Of a DNA stretch of 64,000 nucleotides, positions 18,415 through 28,404 are shown piece after piece. The notes beneath the pieces are model-generated. The model was not told the origin of the DNA. It saw only the letters and a program-made list of their open reading frames with translations, and ran no database searches. Every line of letters starts with the position of its first letter. The first letter of the stretch is position 1. This DNA is from Pseudidiomarina planktonica (lineage in GTDB: Bacteria > Pseudomonadota > Gammaproteobacteria > Enterobacterales > Alteromonadaceae): NCBI RefSeq assembly GCF_900177775.1, contig NZ_FXWH01000001.1, forward strand, positions 124,001 through 188,000, written 5' to 3'. A program made the translations under genes and the position numbers.

Positions 18415-19023
18415 ATGAACGTAAAAACACTTTTTATTCCTACTGCTATTTCTGCCGCTCTTTGTTTAGGCTTAGCTGCTCCGTCAGCACAAGCGCAAGA
18501 GCCATCCTTTAGTTACATCGGTGGTAGCTACATCGAGCTCGATGAAGCTGATACTACGTTTGATGGTTATGAAGCAGAAATTTCCAGCCAGCTAGGTGAA
18601 CGCTGGTTCTTATCCGCAAGCTACGCACAACTTTCAGGCGACTGGACCGGCGGAGAAGAACTTGACTTGGATGTCGGTTATGCACGCTTAGGCTTCATTG
18701 TCGGTGACGCTGAAAATGCAGCGTTCTACCTTGGTCCACAGGCTCAATACCTGAAAGCGGACTTCGGTTTTGGCTCAGATGGCGAGTTTGATATCGCTTC
18801 AGAAAGCGAAACTGACTACGGTGCTTTCGGTGGCGTGAAGGTTATGCTGGGTGATCGTATTGAGCTAAACGGTGAAGCAAGCTGGGTCGACATGGAAGAC
18901 GAAAACTTTACTTCATACTCAGCTGGCGTGAAGTTCTTTATCACGAAGAACTTTGCTGCGACGGGTGAAGCTCAGTTTGGCGATTTAGACGGCTTTAAAG
19001 TGGGCCTTAGCTACCACTTCTAA
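18415..19023 (+). CDS. outer-membrane beta-barrel protein, uncharacterised
   Basis: A 202-residue exported protein with a signal peptide ending in AQAQ near residue 27. The mature part consists of alternating strands (SFSYIGGSYIELDEA, GYEAEISSQLGERWFLSAS, YARLGFIVGD, NAAFYLGPQAQYLKADFG) and ends in GLSYHF with the terminal Phe typical of BAM substrates. This is a small 8-strand barrel like OmpA-N/Ail-type porin-family proteins. The frame is open 16 codons upstream, but ATG 18415 has GGAGG correctly spaced. An intrinsic terminator follows. Its function is unknown. Confidence 0.85.
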   Translation: MNVKTLFIPTAISAALCLGLAAPSAQAQEPSFSYIGGSYIELDEADTTFDGYEAEISSQLGERWFLSASYAQLSGDWTGGEELDLDVGYARLGFIVGDAENAAFYLGPQAQYLKADFGFGSDGEFDIASESETDYGAFGGVKVMLGDRIELNGEASWVDMEDENFTSYSAGVKFFITKNFAATGEAQFGDLDGFKVGLSYHF

Positions 19024-19038
19024 ACCTGTCGGTTAAAC

Positions 19039-19075
19039 AAAAGCGCGGTTACTTATTGAGGTGCCGCGTTTTTTT
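19039..19075 (+). terminator. intrinsic terminator after the barrel protein gene
   Basis: An A-rich left arm with GCGCGG, a 15-base loop, CCGCG and a run of seven T, 16 bp after the stop codon of the outer-membrane barrel gene. Confidence 0.8.
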
Positions 19076-19221
19076 GTGCCTGAAGCTCTCTGCGCACCTT
19101 CTTCAAGCTAGACATACGCCCCATAATTCCCTACAATCCCCGCTCGCTAACACATCTGCTGCTAGCGCGACTTAACGCATCAGCAACCCCCGCTGCAATG
19201 CCAAAGTCACAACCTAATAAT

Positions 19222-19298
<77 letters not shown>

Positions 19299-19475
19299 TT
19301 TCTTGGTCTGCAGTTATTTTATCCCTTTCGTATCTACTCTAAATTCTTCTCTTTTCTGCTTTTTCGGTGTGGCCGCTAGCTGTTGTGACTGATTTTTCGG
19401 TGGATCAAGGCTGTGTCCATTCTGTGTCCAGATCGTGACCGGGGTTTTCATCGCTAAAATTTAGACCAATGATTT

Positions 19476-19726
19476 TGACCTTTGCCTCTTTTCTAATACT
19501 ACCCCAAAGTAAAAAGATCGATTATGCAAAGGACAATAGTTTTTACCTGCACTGGTTCCGCACTTTGGACGAAGCACGTTACGACATTAAGTAGTGGCAG
19601 CGCCATTACAACGAGGAAACACCTCACAGTTCACTGAATTATTTACCGCCAGCTGAATATGCAAAACATGTGGCATAAAAACTGAAATCTCATTGAAAAT
19701 GTGGTGTTATTTCAGGGGAAAGGTCA
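19476..19726. mobile_element. internally deleted IS3-family insertion sequence relic
   Basis: The ends carry imperfect terminal inverted repeats: TGACCTTTGCC at 19476-19486, and GGGGAAAGGTCA at 19715-19726, whose reverse complement is TGACCTTTCCCC. Only a decayed 3' part of the transposase remains between them. No target-site duplication is evident. The relic lies immediately upstream of the bacteriocin-like fragment, whose 5' end is missing. Confidence 0.6.
19538..19678 (+). pseudogene. IS3-family transposase (OrfB) C-terminal fragment
   Basis: The frame reads SFYLHWFRTLDEARYDIK, a TAG stop at 19592, then WQRHYNEETPHSSLNYLPP, AEYAKHVA and a stop. This is the classic end of the rve integrase domain of IS3 OrfB, including NEERPHSSLxYxxPxEYA. 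All upstream catalytic DDE residues are gone, so it cannot move by itself. Confidence 0.85.
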
Positions 19727-19748
19727 ATGCTGTAGAGACATCAATTAG

Positions 19749-19937
19749 TTACTCGAGTACTGTACTGGTGGCGGTATAGGCCTTGTAGTTGGAGGGCCTT
19801 TGGGAGCCGTTATCGGTGGGCCTATCGGTTTCGGGTTGGGTCAATTAGGAAGCTTTGGATATGGCCTTGCACGAGCGGCCGAGACGATATGCGTACAGAA
19901 AACTATTTGGGTGATAAATGAGACTAGTATATTTTAG
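19749..19937 (+). pseudogene. glycine-rich bacteriocin-like peptide, 5'-truncated
   Basis: The open frame after a TAG at 19746 encodes LLEYCTGGGIGLVVGG, PLGAVIGGPIGFGLGQLGS, FGYGLARAAETICVQK and so on to a stop at 19937. The double-glycine-like CTGG followed by a GxxxG-rich hydrophobic segment is the look of class II bacteriocin/microcin precursors. The leader and start codon are absent: the nearest ATG, at 19727 just after the IS relic, is in another frame. A hairpin at the stop and a small membrane ORF downstream complete a bacteriocin-immunity layout. Product and activity are inference. Confidence 0.5.
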
Positions 19938-19955
19938 CGGCCATTATTGGCCGCT
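19936..19955 (+). terminator. hairpin after the bacteriocin-like fragment
   Basis: A perfect 8-bp stem, AGCGGCCA/TGGCCGCT, with loop TTAT, overlapping the fragment's stop codon and followed by CTTTATAAATTT. It may attenuate transcription into the following small gene rather than stop it fully, since the T-run is interrupted. Confidence 0.55.
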
Positions 19956-19976
19956 CTTTATAAATTTAGGTGCAAT

Positions 19977-20186
19977 ATGAAAAAAAATGTTAGAACTGCT
20001 GTGTCTATCATATTAATCATAACGATCCCATACGTTATTTTTATTGTACTCCCCTCCATTTTTTGGGGAGATAAAACTTTTTACATCAAGTATCTTGACC
20101 TCTTGTTTGATTTTTTTGCCGTGATATCAGTAGCCATTGGCTTCTCTTACTTAGGCCGAAATAGGAATGATAATAATAGACTTTAG
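19977..20186 (+). CDS. small two-helix membrane protein, putative bacteriocin immunity protein
   Basis: A 69-residue protein starting MKKNVRTAVSIILIITIPYV, with a second hydrophobic segment in YLDLLFDFFAVISVAIGFSY and a hydrophilic tail NRNDNNRL. AGG precedes ATG 19977; ten further upstream codons are open but lack a ribosome site. I recognise no family. Small two-helix membrane proteins immediately downstream of a bacteriocin structural gene are usually self-immunity proteins, so that role is inferred only from position and shape. The composition is AT-rich compared with the flanks. Confidence 0.55.
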   Translation: MKKNVRTAVSIILIITIPYVIFIVLPSIFWGDKTFYIKYLDLLFDFFAVISVAIGFSYLGRNRNDNNRL

Positions 20187-20405
20187 TGGTTCTTATATTT
20201 TTTAAATTGATAAGTCATAAACATTTCAATTATAACTATTTAGTTATCAAACGATTGATAAGAGTTTGATTAAAGCTAGTCGTCATATGCCTAGCTTAAT
20301 TCAGCTATATGAATCGCCACTAGTTCACTAGACACTCCCTGTTGAATAACCCCCGCATAAGTTTTACTCTCGTAATTCTCAACGGTCTGAGTTAAGTACC
20401 ACCCT
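20187..20405. other. AT-rich intergenic with a 7-bp dyad
   Basis: No ORF is supported here. TTATCAA-ACGA-TTGATAA at 20244-20261 is a perfect dyad 145 bp upstream of the AraC-type regulator. It could be an operator or a chance AT-rich repeat. Confidence 0.35.
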
Positions 20406-21476
20406 ATGGACAATTCTATACTGCTGACCCCGCTGCAGATTGTGGACTTATTTGGTCGCTTTGCCGCCGTTGGCGTGCTGTTCAGTTTGCTGCTGAATAT
20501 CTGTTATCGCGCTGCGCCAAAACTAGCCTTAAGCTATGTGTTTCTGCTGGTTTGTTGTATTGCCTATCTGCTACTTACCGCACCTATTGCGAATCACCAC
20601 TATGGCTGGCTGCGCCCACCGCTGCTATTGCTCACAGACCTCACTCCGCTTGCACTGCTAAACCTTTACTGGCTGCATACCAGAGATAAATTAATACTGT
20701 CCGCTGCGCCCCGGTGGGTACAGTTGCTTGTCGTCGGGTGGCTGTTGTGGCTGAGCTATTTCTTCTTGGTCGAGGCCGGGCGGGGAATTTATCACGACCT
20801 GCACCACGTGTTGGGCTTGTCGATATTGGTGTACATTCTGATAGATGCAATTAAAGGTTTTGAAGATGATCTGGTTGAAAGGCGCCGGCGACTTCGGCTG
20901 ATTATGATCACCGCTATCAGTTTTTATATGGTGCTGTTAACACTGGTTGAGCTCAGCCAGTCGAATTTTAAAGACTACTGGCTGTTCAGCCTTGGCAATG
21001 CAATTACGGCGTTGCTGGTAAGTGTTTACTTCACCTGGAGATATATCCAGACCTCAAAAGGCGCATCAACGGAATCTCTTTCTGTCCCAGACAATTCTAG
21101 TGCAGAAAAGAAAGACACTGAGAGCAACGAGCACCCGTTAGTTGCTCTGCTTGCCGACACCATGAAGCGCGGTTTTTACACTCGCAATGGTTTGTCCATA
21201 AATCAGTTGGCCAGTGAATTAAAAGTACCGTCGCATCAGTTGCGCAAGGTAATCAATTCTCAAATGGGTTTTGATAACTTCACTCAGTTCGTGAATAGTT
21301 ATCGAATACCGGCCGTACGTGATGCTTTGTCGGATCCAAACCGTGCCAGAGAGTCCATACTTACCATTGCGTTGGAAGCCGGGTTTAATTCTATTGCGCC
21401 TTTTAACCGGGCCTTCAAACAACAAATGAGCATGACTCCCCGCGAATATCGTGATCGATTTCAAAAACGATCATAA
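20406..21476 (+). CDS. membrane-associated AraC-family transcriptional regulator
   Basis: A 356-residue protein. About seven hydrophobic helices span residues ~10-215, then a linker, then a C-terminal AraC/XylS double HTH at ~250-350 (INQLASELKVPSHQLRKVIN, then LTIALEAGFNSIAPFNRAFK and MTPREYRDRF). The family of membrane-tethered AraC regulators is common in marine bacteria and often controls an adjacent hydrolase gene. The serine hydrolase gene starts 81 bp downstream on the same strand and is the likely target or co-operon partner. Confidence 0.88.
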   Translation: MDNSILLTPLQIVDLFGRFAAVGVLFSLLLNICYRAAPKLALSYVFLLVCCIAYLLLTAPIANHHYGWLRPPLLLLTDLTPLALLNLYWLHTRDKLILSAAPRWVQLLVVGWLLWLSYFFLVEAGRGIYHDLHHVLGLSILVYILIDAIKGFEDDLVERRRRLRLIMITAISFYMVLLTLVELSQSNFKDYWLFSLGNAITALLVSVYFTWRYIQTSKGASTESLSVPDNSSAEKKDTESNEHPLVALLADTMKRGFYTRNGLSINQLASELKVPSHQLRKVINSQMGFDNFTQFVNSYRIPAVRDALSDPNRARESILTIALEAGFNSIAPFNRAFKQQMSMTPREYRDRFQKRS

Positions 21477-21557
21477 CTTTTCAGTATCAATAAGACATTA
21501 ACCGCCAATCTGTCTAGTTTCCTGAACCATCATTAATTGAAAGTTCAGGAGCATGCA

Positions 21558-22823
21558 ATGCGCAAGTTTGCTTTATTCATCGTTATTTTTATTCTTATCG
21601 CCAGCTACATTATGCTCGCGCCTGTTTATCAGTTTTATTCCCACGGAGGAAAGGTTCCCATGCCTGCGTGGGGCTACGTGACAATTCCCGCTGACAGCCC
21701 CAGCTTTTCTCAGGTAGAAGATGATCGATATGCACAAGCTGCCGAAAACGCGACTTCAATACTTGAAGCGCATCGCCAAACTATTAACAGCCCGGGTATT
21801 TCAGCTGCGGTTGCGATTGACGGTAAGCTGGTGTGGGCAGGAGGCGCAGGTTGGGCCGACATAGAGGCTGACAAGCCGGTTAGCAGACAAACACAGTTTC
21901 GTATCGGCAGTACCTCAAAGGCTCTTACGTCAACGTTGTTGGCGCGTCTGGTGCAGGAAAATACCTTGGGTCTAGATACGCCTTTGGCAACCATGCACGT
22001 GGGTAATCTGAATCCGAACTGGAGAAACATTACGCCGCGGCAACTGGCCTCGCATATGGCGGGCGTTCCGCATTACGGTGAAAGTACGGAGTGGGCAGGT
22101 CTTTATCGATTTATGACCATCAACACCCGTTATGAGAATGTACTGGATGCGGTTCATTTGTTTGACGACAGTGACCTGTTATTTGCCCCAAGCGAGGACT
22201 TCAGTTACTCCAGCCTGGGCACAGTGTTACTTAGTGCGGTGATGCAGGAAGCCGGTAACGCTCCTTATCAGCAATTGATGCAAACCCAAGTGTTTGCGCC
22301 GCTTGGTATGGAACACACTTACCCCGAGCCGCCTATAGGTGAAGCCACGGCCGATATGGCGCGCTTCTACTGGCGCAGCGATGAGTCGAAACCCGTTGTC
22401 AGGCCTTGGCGAAATGTAGATTTGAGTCATCGGCTGGCCGGTGGTGGCTTTATTTCAACGCCCTCAGATTTGGTTAAGCTAGGGCAGGGGTTCCTGAATA
22501 ATGAATTTATTTCGGCCGAGGTTCGCAAGCAATTCTGGACAGTACAAAGGCTCAACAACGGCGAAGAAAATGAGCAAAAGTATGCTCTTGGCTGGCGCGT
22601 GCCCACGTACGAATATGGTGAGGGTATTGGTGAGCTGATGATTGCCAATCATGGTGGCGTTTCGCGCGGCTCACAGAGCTGGCTGATGGTTATTCCCCAG
22701 TACAAGATGGCGGTAGCGGTGAATATAAACACCAAAACCGACACCTTCTGGGATTTCGGCAGTGTCTCTACTGAGCTTGCCCGGTTTTTTATAAAGGCTC
22801 AGCAACAATCGCAGTCCCAATAA
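21558..22823 (+). CDS. serine hydrolase, class C beta-lactamase/DD-peptidase family
   Basis: A 421-residue protein with an N-terminal membrane anchor or uncleaved signal (residues 5-24), then a beta-lactamase-related domain. The SxxK nucleophile motif STSK has Ser118. The second-element Tyr is in FSYSSLG (YSS in place of YxN), and a late HGGVSRGSQ supplies the KTG-equivalent (HxG) box. It probably acts on D-amino-acid peptides or esters in the periplasm; a true beta-lactamase is less likely. ATG 21558 has CAGGAG seven bases upstream. A degenerate copy of its 3' part lies at 37.1 kb. Confidence 0.88.
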   Translation: MRKFALFIVIFILIASYIMLAPVYQFYSHGGKVPMPAWGYVTIPADSPSFSQVEDDRYAQAAENATSILEAHRQTINSPGISAAVAIDGKLVWAGGAGWADIEADKPVSRQTQFRIGSTSKALTSTLLARLVQENTLGLDTPLATMHVGNLNPNWRNITPRQLASHMAGVPHYGESTEWAGLYRFMTINTRYENVLDAVHLFDDSDLLFAPSEDFSYSSLGTVLLSAVMQEAGNAPYQQLMQTQVFAPLGMEHTYPEPPIGEATADMARFYWRSDESKPVVRPWRNVDLSHRLAGGGFISTPSDLVKLGQGFLNNEFISAEVRKQFWTVQRLNNGEENEQKYALGWRVPTYEYGEGIGELMIANHGGVSRGSQSWLMVIPQYKMAVAVNINTKTDTFWDFGSVSTELARFFIKAQQQSQSQ

Positions 22824-22898
22824 AGTATCGGTATTGATATACATATAGTGATTAATTGCACATCTATAAATTGACAAATAAGGAAGCGGCCGCTCGTT

Positions 22899-23150
22899 TT
22901 CATCGGCTAACGCAAGTAATCCATCATCTTCTTTGGTATCACCGTAGGCGTAGATTTTGTTATAGCTGTCGAGGTCTATATAACGACTCTGTCTCCGTTT
23001 TGTTGATGCCACTTCAACTTCTCGATGGCCTCAATGCGCAGTACCGAAGGTATAAAATTTTTAGCATGCAACAGGCCTTCCCTATCTATTGTTTTTTTAT
23101 CCATTCCGTTAAAGGCAACCCTGACACCTCAAAATGAGGCTTGCTCGAGT
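22899..23150 (-). pseudogene. HAD-IB family phosphatase, decayed remnant
   Basis: Two pieces of one HAD hydrolase survive on the minus strand. The 5' piece reads VAFNGMDKKTIDREGLLHAK, then NFIPSVLRIEAIEKLKWHQQ and NGDRVVI. The 3' piece, in another frame, reads DLDSYNKIYAYGDTKEDDGL and LALADE, which contains the conserved GDTxxD motif IV. The segment between motif II and motif IV is deleted, a TGA interrupts the 5' part, and the N-terminal DxD nucleophile is missing. It cannot be functional. It marks the left edge of the signalling island. Confidence 0.75.
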
Positions 23151-23414
23151 AGCGCGATTAAGGTAGCAATGGGCTGTCCTGACCTAAAGTTACTCGTTTA
23201 AGTTTACACATTAAAAATCTGCTTGACGTGTAGATATTGCAGCGAAATAAATGTTTTAGGCTAATGTCACGAAACTGGACAAAATCCAAGTTTGAAGATA
23301 GCTTAAAAATTCTTATCGGCGTTCTTTCCTATTAATCTTTCGCTATTGTTGTAGTTCACGAACGACTAGACCTCGATTTAGAATGAAAGCATGGCGTGAA
23401 AGGGGAACAAGCCA
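23151..23414. other. intergenic, nothing recognised
   Basis: A 264-bp AT-rich stretch between the HAD remnant and the beta-propeller kinase gene. I see no ORF, tRNA or convincing dyad; a promoter for the kinase gene is presumably here. Confidence 0.5.
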
Positions 23415-26400
23415 GTGGCCTTAAGACTTAATATTGCAGTTTCTCTTTTGCTGTTGTCTAACGTGGCGATAGCCGATTGTGGGCAGATGCTGTCGCAATA
23501 CCGGATGAAGGCATGGCAGACAGACGATGGTCTGCCTCTAGATGCGGTGTACGCTATCGCCCAGACACCCGACCGCTTTATCTGGATTGCGACCGAGGAT
23601 GGTCTTGCGCGCTTCGATGGTACTGAGTTCCAGCGCGTCGATCTTGGCTTGGTATTGGGCGATGCGCCGGAATACATGCAGTCGCTCGCTGTGACGCCTG
23701 ATGGGGACCTGCTTGCCGGGAGCGTTTCACCCGGACTGCTGCAACTGGGTGCGGACGATCCGGCACTGCTCTCGGTGGATATCCCGGTGCGACAACTGCT
23801 GCAAGCACCGGACGGGAACCTTTGGATGGGCTCGCGCTCGGAAGGTGTGCGCGTTTGGCCAGAAGGCGGTGAACCGACAGTATTAGAAGATACCCGCTCT
23901 TTGCAGATCAGTGTATTGGCGCCTCGGAGCGAAGGTGGCGTTTGGATTGGATATGGCAACGCCGGTGTCCAGTACGCGAAGGAGCAACGGGTCTACGATA
24001 TTTCGGCGAATGATGACATTCTGGAGACACTTAGTGTGTTGTCTCTAATGGAGGACAGCTCAGGGGGACTCTGGATTGGCGCAAGAGAAGGTTTCTTTCG
24101 TTTTGAAGCCGGAATTCTTAAGCGAGTTGCGGGCGTCGAGAGTAACGTCAGTGCCTTGCTCGAGGATGCGGAGGGAGCCATTTGGATAGGGCTTGCTGAC
24201 GGCGGCATCGGGCGTCTGTGTGCCAATGAAGGAATCGACTGGCTGTTGCCGGAGCATGGACTACCCGCTGGCCCAATCAAGGCGTTCCTCAAGGACGCGG
24301 ATGATAGTGTTTGGATTGGCATGCATGGCGGAGGGCTAGTGCACTTGTCGCGCGGTGCCGCGCTACCACTGACTGCAGCGCAAGGCTTGCCGTCACGTCC
24401 AGCGTTGCCAGTGCTAGAAACGGGCAATGGCGTGATCTGGATCGGTACCTTTGGAGGGGGGCTGGTCCGCTATGACGGTCGCAACACGAAAGTCATCACT
24501 GAGCGTGATGGTCTTACCAGCAACTGGGTTTTTTCCTTGAGCGAGGGTGAGAATGGGGATCTATGGGTCGGCACACGAGAGGGTATATCGCTATTGCGCG
24601 AGGGGTCGCTGGATCATGTAATTGCCATGGGTGACGGGCTAATGAATACGACGGCAGTGGCGATCCTCTACGAGTCTGGAGGGTTGTGGATTGGCTCTCC
24701 AACGGGGTTCGCGCGTCTGCAGGATGGTCAACTACGTACGTACACGACCTCTGGCAAACCCGTCACCTCCGCAGTCACTCAGATATTCCGCCGTCGTGAT
24801 GGTACGCTTCTTATTGCTACCGATGGTGATGGGGTGTACCAGCTTAAGAACGACGTGCTCGAACGCCCGATCTACAATAAGGATCTTCCGAGCCCGTTGG
24901 TATTTGCCTTTCACGAACAAGAAAACGGCGACCTGTGGGTTATGACAGCGCGGGGTCTGCTTCGCCATGATGGTGAAACTTCCAGTACCATGACAACGGC
25001 AAACGGCCTGCCTGACCCCCACCTGTTTTCCATGCTCGATGATGGCCTTGGCTACTTCTGGTTCAGTGGCAATCGCGGCGTATTCAGGGTCACTCATGAT
25101 GCCCTGCAGTCAGTTGCGGAAGAGGGGGGGCAGTTGGAATATACGGAGCGCTTCACCGCCGCAGACGGTATGCCTAGGACCGAGACCAACGGCGGCTTCC
25201 AGCCCACTGCGTGGCGTAGCAACGATGGTCGCCTGTGGTATCCGACGAGTGATGGTGTGGCAGTGTTCGACCCGGCATCATTAGTCGCGTCGGATACCCG
25301 CATACCTCAGGTTTATGTCGACGCAGTGCACGCTGGCGAGGTCTCATTGTCCACCGATGCCGGCATTAAGCTTTCACCGAACCCGCCGCCGCTCAGGTTT
25401 AGCTACACCGCACCCGAGTATCTTAATTCGCAGCGGGTAAACTACCGCTACCGCATGCTTGGTTTGGAGGACGCTTGGTACCCAGCCACGGAGCGCCATG
25501 CGCTGTATCACGGTCTGCCCGCCGGTAATTTCACCTTCAACGTGCAGGCGAGGATTGATCGGGGGCCATGGTCGTCATCCACCGAAATTCCGGTTACTGT
25601 AAGGCGTCATTTGCTGCAAACGCCACTGTTCTGGGGTGTACTGGCATTGTTGGCGCTATTAGCAGCAGGCACCTTCTATCATCTGTACCAGCAGCGCCGG
25701 CGCCAGCGCGAAATGCAGCAGCAACAGGCGCAAAAGCTGGAGTCCATAGGTCTGTTGGCCAGCGGAGTGGCGCACGATTTCAATAATGTCCTGCAGGTTA
25801 TTATCGGTGGTGCCGAAACATTGCAGTTGCGCTTCACCGACAACGCAGACATACAGCGCGATATTAATCCTATACTCAACGCCGCGGCTCAAGGAGTGGG
25901 TCTATCGCGCCAACTGCTTACCTTCGCACGCCAGGAACCGGGGCGCCCTGCGGCGGTGTCGCTGCGGGATGAGGTGGTCCGGGCTTCGGGGCTCGTGGAG
26001 CGCCTTGTGCCGTCTTCAATAAAGTTGACAATCGATGCCAGCGATGACGTCGGCATCTGTGTGATTGATCCGGTACAGCTTCAGCAAGTGCTGCTTAACC
26101 TGGTTACTAACGCCCGTGATGCTACGCCAGCTGGGGGCAGTATTCGCATCGAGGTAGCATGCGGCGCACCCGGCTGGGCTCATATCCGGGTAATAGACTC
26201 TGGTGTGGGAATCTCTGCAAAGGCACGCGAGAGGATCTTCGAACCGTTCTTCACAACTAAGGGAGTGGGTAAAGGAACCGGACTGGGGCTATCAGTCAGC
26301 TATGGTATCGTGAATAATGCGGGTGGCCGTATCGAGGTTGCATCACGCATTGGTTCGGGCACAACTTTTGATGTGATCCTGCCCACAAAGAAGGCGGGTA

Positions 26401-26423
26401 CCGATGGGGCCTCATTGCCTTAA
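23415..26423 (+). CDS. two-component sensor kinase with beta-propeller (reg_prop), Y_Y_Y and HisKA/HATPase domains
   Basis: A 1002-residue sensor. The signal peptide is at ~1-20, then about 13 reg_prop blades ([41 protein letters not shown] and so on) form a large periplasmic propeller. A Y_Y_Y domain lies near 655-725, one transmembrane helix near 736-756, HisKA with [11 protein letters not shown] (phospho-His ~786), and HATPase with [18 protein letters not shown] and [11 protein letters not shown]. No receiver or DNA-binding domain is fused. It starts with GTG at 23415 preceded by AGGGG. No separate response regulator gene is adjacent on this strand. By eye it is GC-richer than its neighbours, suggesting transfer. 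Confidence 0.92.
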   Translation: MALRLNIAVSLLLLSNVAIADCGQMLSQYRMKAWQTDDGLPLDAVYAIAQTPDRFIWIATEDGLARFDGTEFQRVDLGLVLGDAPEYMQSLAVTPDGDLLAGSVSPGLLQLGADDPALLSVDIPVRQLLQAPDGNLWMGSRSEGVRVWPEGGEPTVLEDTRSLQISVLAPRSEGGVWIGYGNAGVQYAKEQRVYDISANDDILETLSVLSLMEDSSGGLWIGAREGFFRFEAGILKRVAGVESNVSALLEDAEGAIWIGLADGGIGRLCANEGIDWLLPEHGLPAGPIKAFLKDADDSVWIGMHGGGLVHLSRGAALPLTAAQGLPSRPALPVLETGNGVIWIGTFGGGLVRYDGRNTKVITERDGLTSNWVFSLSEGENGDLWVGTREGISLLREGSLDHVIAMGDGLMNTTAVAILYESGGLWIGSPTGFARLQDGQLRTYTTSGKPVTSAVTQIFRRRDGTLLIATDGDGVYQLKNDVLERPIYNKDLPSPLVFAFHEQENGDLWVMTARGLLRHDGETSSTMTTANGLPDPHLFSMLDDGLGYFWFSGNRGVFRVTHDALQSVAEEGGQLEYTERFTAADGMPRTETNGGFQPTAWRSNDGRLWYPTSDGVAVFDPASLVASDTRIPQVYVDAVHAGEVSLSTDAGIKLSPNPPPLRFSYTAPEYLNSQRVNYRYRMLGLEDAWYPATERHALYHGLPAGNFTFNVQARIDRGPWSSSTEIPVTVRRHLLQTPLFWGVLALLALLAAGTFYHLYQQRRRQREMQQQQAQKLESIGLLASGVAHDFNNVLQVIIGGAETLQLRFTDNADIQRDINPILNAAAQGVGLSRQLLTFARQEPGRPAAVSLRDEVVRASGLVERLVPSSIKLTIDASDDVGICVIDPVQLQQVLLNLVTNARDATPAGGSIRIEVACGAPGWAHIRVIDSGVGISAKARERIFEPFFTTKGVGKGTGLGLSVSYGIVNNAGGRIEVASRIGSGTTFDVILPTKKAGTDGASLP

Positions 26424-26541
26424 CCCCCTGCAGTCGACAGGGAATGATACATTGGGTGCCCCGGCGGCAGAGCAAGGTCTCTGATTTCTTTCGTTACGTT
26501 GGGTGATGTAAATTTTATTCATTTTCTGTAGGGTTATTTGT

Positions 26542-28326
26542 ATGACACCAGTAAAAATTCCGATGAATGAGGCTGAGCGTCTTGCGGCACTCAAAAGTCT
26601 ACAGATCCTCGATACCCCTGCCGAGAAGCGATTTGATCGTTTAGCGCGTCTCGCTGCGCATATATTAGATGCGCCAATAGCACTTATTAGCCTAGTAGAT
26701 GAAAATCGACTGTGGTTTAAAGCCCATTTTGGAATGGATGTATGTGAGGCCCCACGTAAATTTTCATTTTGTAGTCATGCACTTGATAGTTATTCACCTT
26801 TCATCGTAAAGGATGCAGCGCAAGACCCGCGCTTTACGAATAATCTTTATGTAAGCGGTGCGCCCGGGGTTCGCTTTTATATAGGTATTCCCTTGCGTGG
26901 GCCTGGTGATCATATTGTCGGTACGCTTTGCGTGCTTGACACTAGCACTCGCGAGATAGTGACAAGTGATATTGATGCATTGCAAGATGTCGCAAAAATT
27001 GTGGAAGGTCAATTGCGGCATGTAGAATTGGAATCTGTTAGCGCTGAATTACAGCGAAGCAATCAAAAATTAGCAGCAATTATTCTAGCTTCGCCGTTAG
27101 CCATTATTACTTGCGACCTGAATCAACATATAGATGTGTGGAACTCCAGTGCAGAGACGTTGATTGGCGTTACGGCGAACAACGCGGCTGGCAAGCAATT
27201 AGCCGATATCAGTCAAGCGTTGTCAGATAAATTATTCGAAATGTCCCAGCAAATATCTAAAGGAGGCATTGTACGGGATGAGTTGTTCGATATTCGATTA
27301 GCCAACGGATGCCACCGGCATCTTGACTTATCAGTAGCGCCATTAAATGGACTGGATGGTCAGCAAAACGGTTTCACCCTTGTGATTGTTGATGTTACTG
27401 AGCGAGAACATTTACTGCAAAATAGCGAACATGAACATCAGTTGCTTGAGGCGGTCTTGAACAATTTAGATGCTGGTGTGGCTGCTTGCGATGAATCGGG
27501 TACTTTAACTTTTTTCAACCGAGCTGCCCGCGAGTATCTCGGGGAACCGATAAAATCAGGGGCTGAGGAATGGGCCCAACATTATCAGGTGTATGACGGT
27601 GCGGGAGAGCAGTTGCTTAAGGCGGAGGAATTGCCGCTTTATCGAGCTTGGATGGGAGAGACTTTAAAAAATGTCGAACTTATTGTACGCCTTACGGGTA
27701 AACCAGAGCGAACGTTTATCGCTAACGGTTCAGCGTACGGATCGGAAAGTGCAAAGCATGGTGGTGCCGTCGTGGTGTTCCATGACATCTCGGCGCAAAA
27801 AAAGCTTGAGCACGACTTAAAACATCAGGCTACTCACGACAGTTTGACGGGGTTGCCTAATCGCGGTGCATTAATGGAAGTATTGGCAGGTGCGATAGCC
27901 AGAGCGGAACGCTCTGGTAACGTGTCAGCTCTGTTTTTTTTAGACTTAGATGGTTTCAAAAATATTAACGATACATATGGGCACCAGGTTGGAGATGAGG
28001 TGCTAAAAACAGTTGCCAACCGAATTAAGGGCGCAGTCCGGGCAGCTGACGCTGTTGCGCGTTTGTCCGGGGACGAGTTTGTGATTGTTGCGGAGCAACT
28101 TAAAGACCCTAAAGAGGATTGTAAAGTTATTACCAACACAGTGCTGAAAAGTATTACAGCTCCTCTTGCTATTGGGCACGGCTTAGTACTAACAACCAGT
28201 ATTGGTGTTGCGTTACATCGTGGTAATTGTAATGCCGATGAGCTATTAAAGCTTGCTGATGCGGCGATGTACAAAGCTAAAAGGGAAGGGGCACGCAAAG
28301 TTTGTGTAGATGACTCGTATCTTTGA
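26542..28326 (+). CDS. GAF-PAS-PAS-GGDEF diguanylate cyclase
   Basis: A 594-residue cytosolic sensor enzyme. The GAF domain at ~25-160 is of the type found in many stand-alone GGDEF proteins (DTPAEKRFDRLARLAAHILD, then FCSHAL and VKDAAQDPRF). Two PAS domains follow at ~175-290 and ~300-415, then GGDEF at ~425-590 with LDLDGFKNINDTYGH and an SGDEF active site, with an RAAD inhibitory site five residues before. SGDEF is a known active variant. An ATG at 26563 is an alternative start, since the ribosome site before 26542 is weak. There is no EAL domain. Confidence 0.9.
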   Translation: MTPVKIPMNEAERLAALKSLQILDTPAEKRFDRLARLAAHILDAPIALISLVDENRLWFKAHFGMDVCEAPRKFSFCSHALDSYSPFIVKDAAQDPRFTNNLYVSGAPGVRFYIGIPLRGPGDHIVGTLCVLDTSTREIVTSDIDALQDVAKIVEGQLRHVELESVSAELQRSNQKLAAIILASPLAIITCDLNQHIDVWNSSAETLIGVTANNAAGKQLADISQALSDKLFEMSQQISKGGIVRDELFDIRLANGCHRHLDLSVAPLNGLDGQQNGFTLVIVDVTEREHLLQNSEHEHQLLEAVLNNLDAGVAACDESGTLTFFNRAAREYLGEPIKSGAEEWAQHYQVYDGAGEQLLKAEELPLYRAWMGETLKNVELIVRLTGKPERTFIANGSAYGSESAKHGGAVVVFHDISAQKKLEHDLKHQATHDSLTGLPNRGALMEVLAGAIARAERSGNVSALFFLDLDGFKNINDTYGHQVGDEVLKTVANRIKGAVRAADAVARLSGDEFVIVAEQLKDPKEDCKVITNTVLKSITAPLAIGHGLVLTTSIGVALHRGNCNADELLKLADAAMYKAKREGARKVCVDDSYL

Positions 28327-28404
28327 TGCCGCTGATGTCACCACAGGCTATTTACGGTAACTAGCCTACTAGGATGATTCGTGCCTTATTATTAGGTCTG
28401 TTTT

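Noticed and set aside
19381-19460. Reverse-strand frame with LDTEWTQ-like end resembling the tail of a tRNA-targeting integrase
   Set aside because: Only a few residues resemble integrase tails, there is no start, no catalytic RHRY residues, and no second copy of the tRNA 3' end was seen to define att sites.
23378-23959. 193-residue Ser/Pro-rich minus-strand ORF
   Set aside because: Antisense to the GC-rich propeller gene; its composition is a by-product of that gene's codon use.
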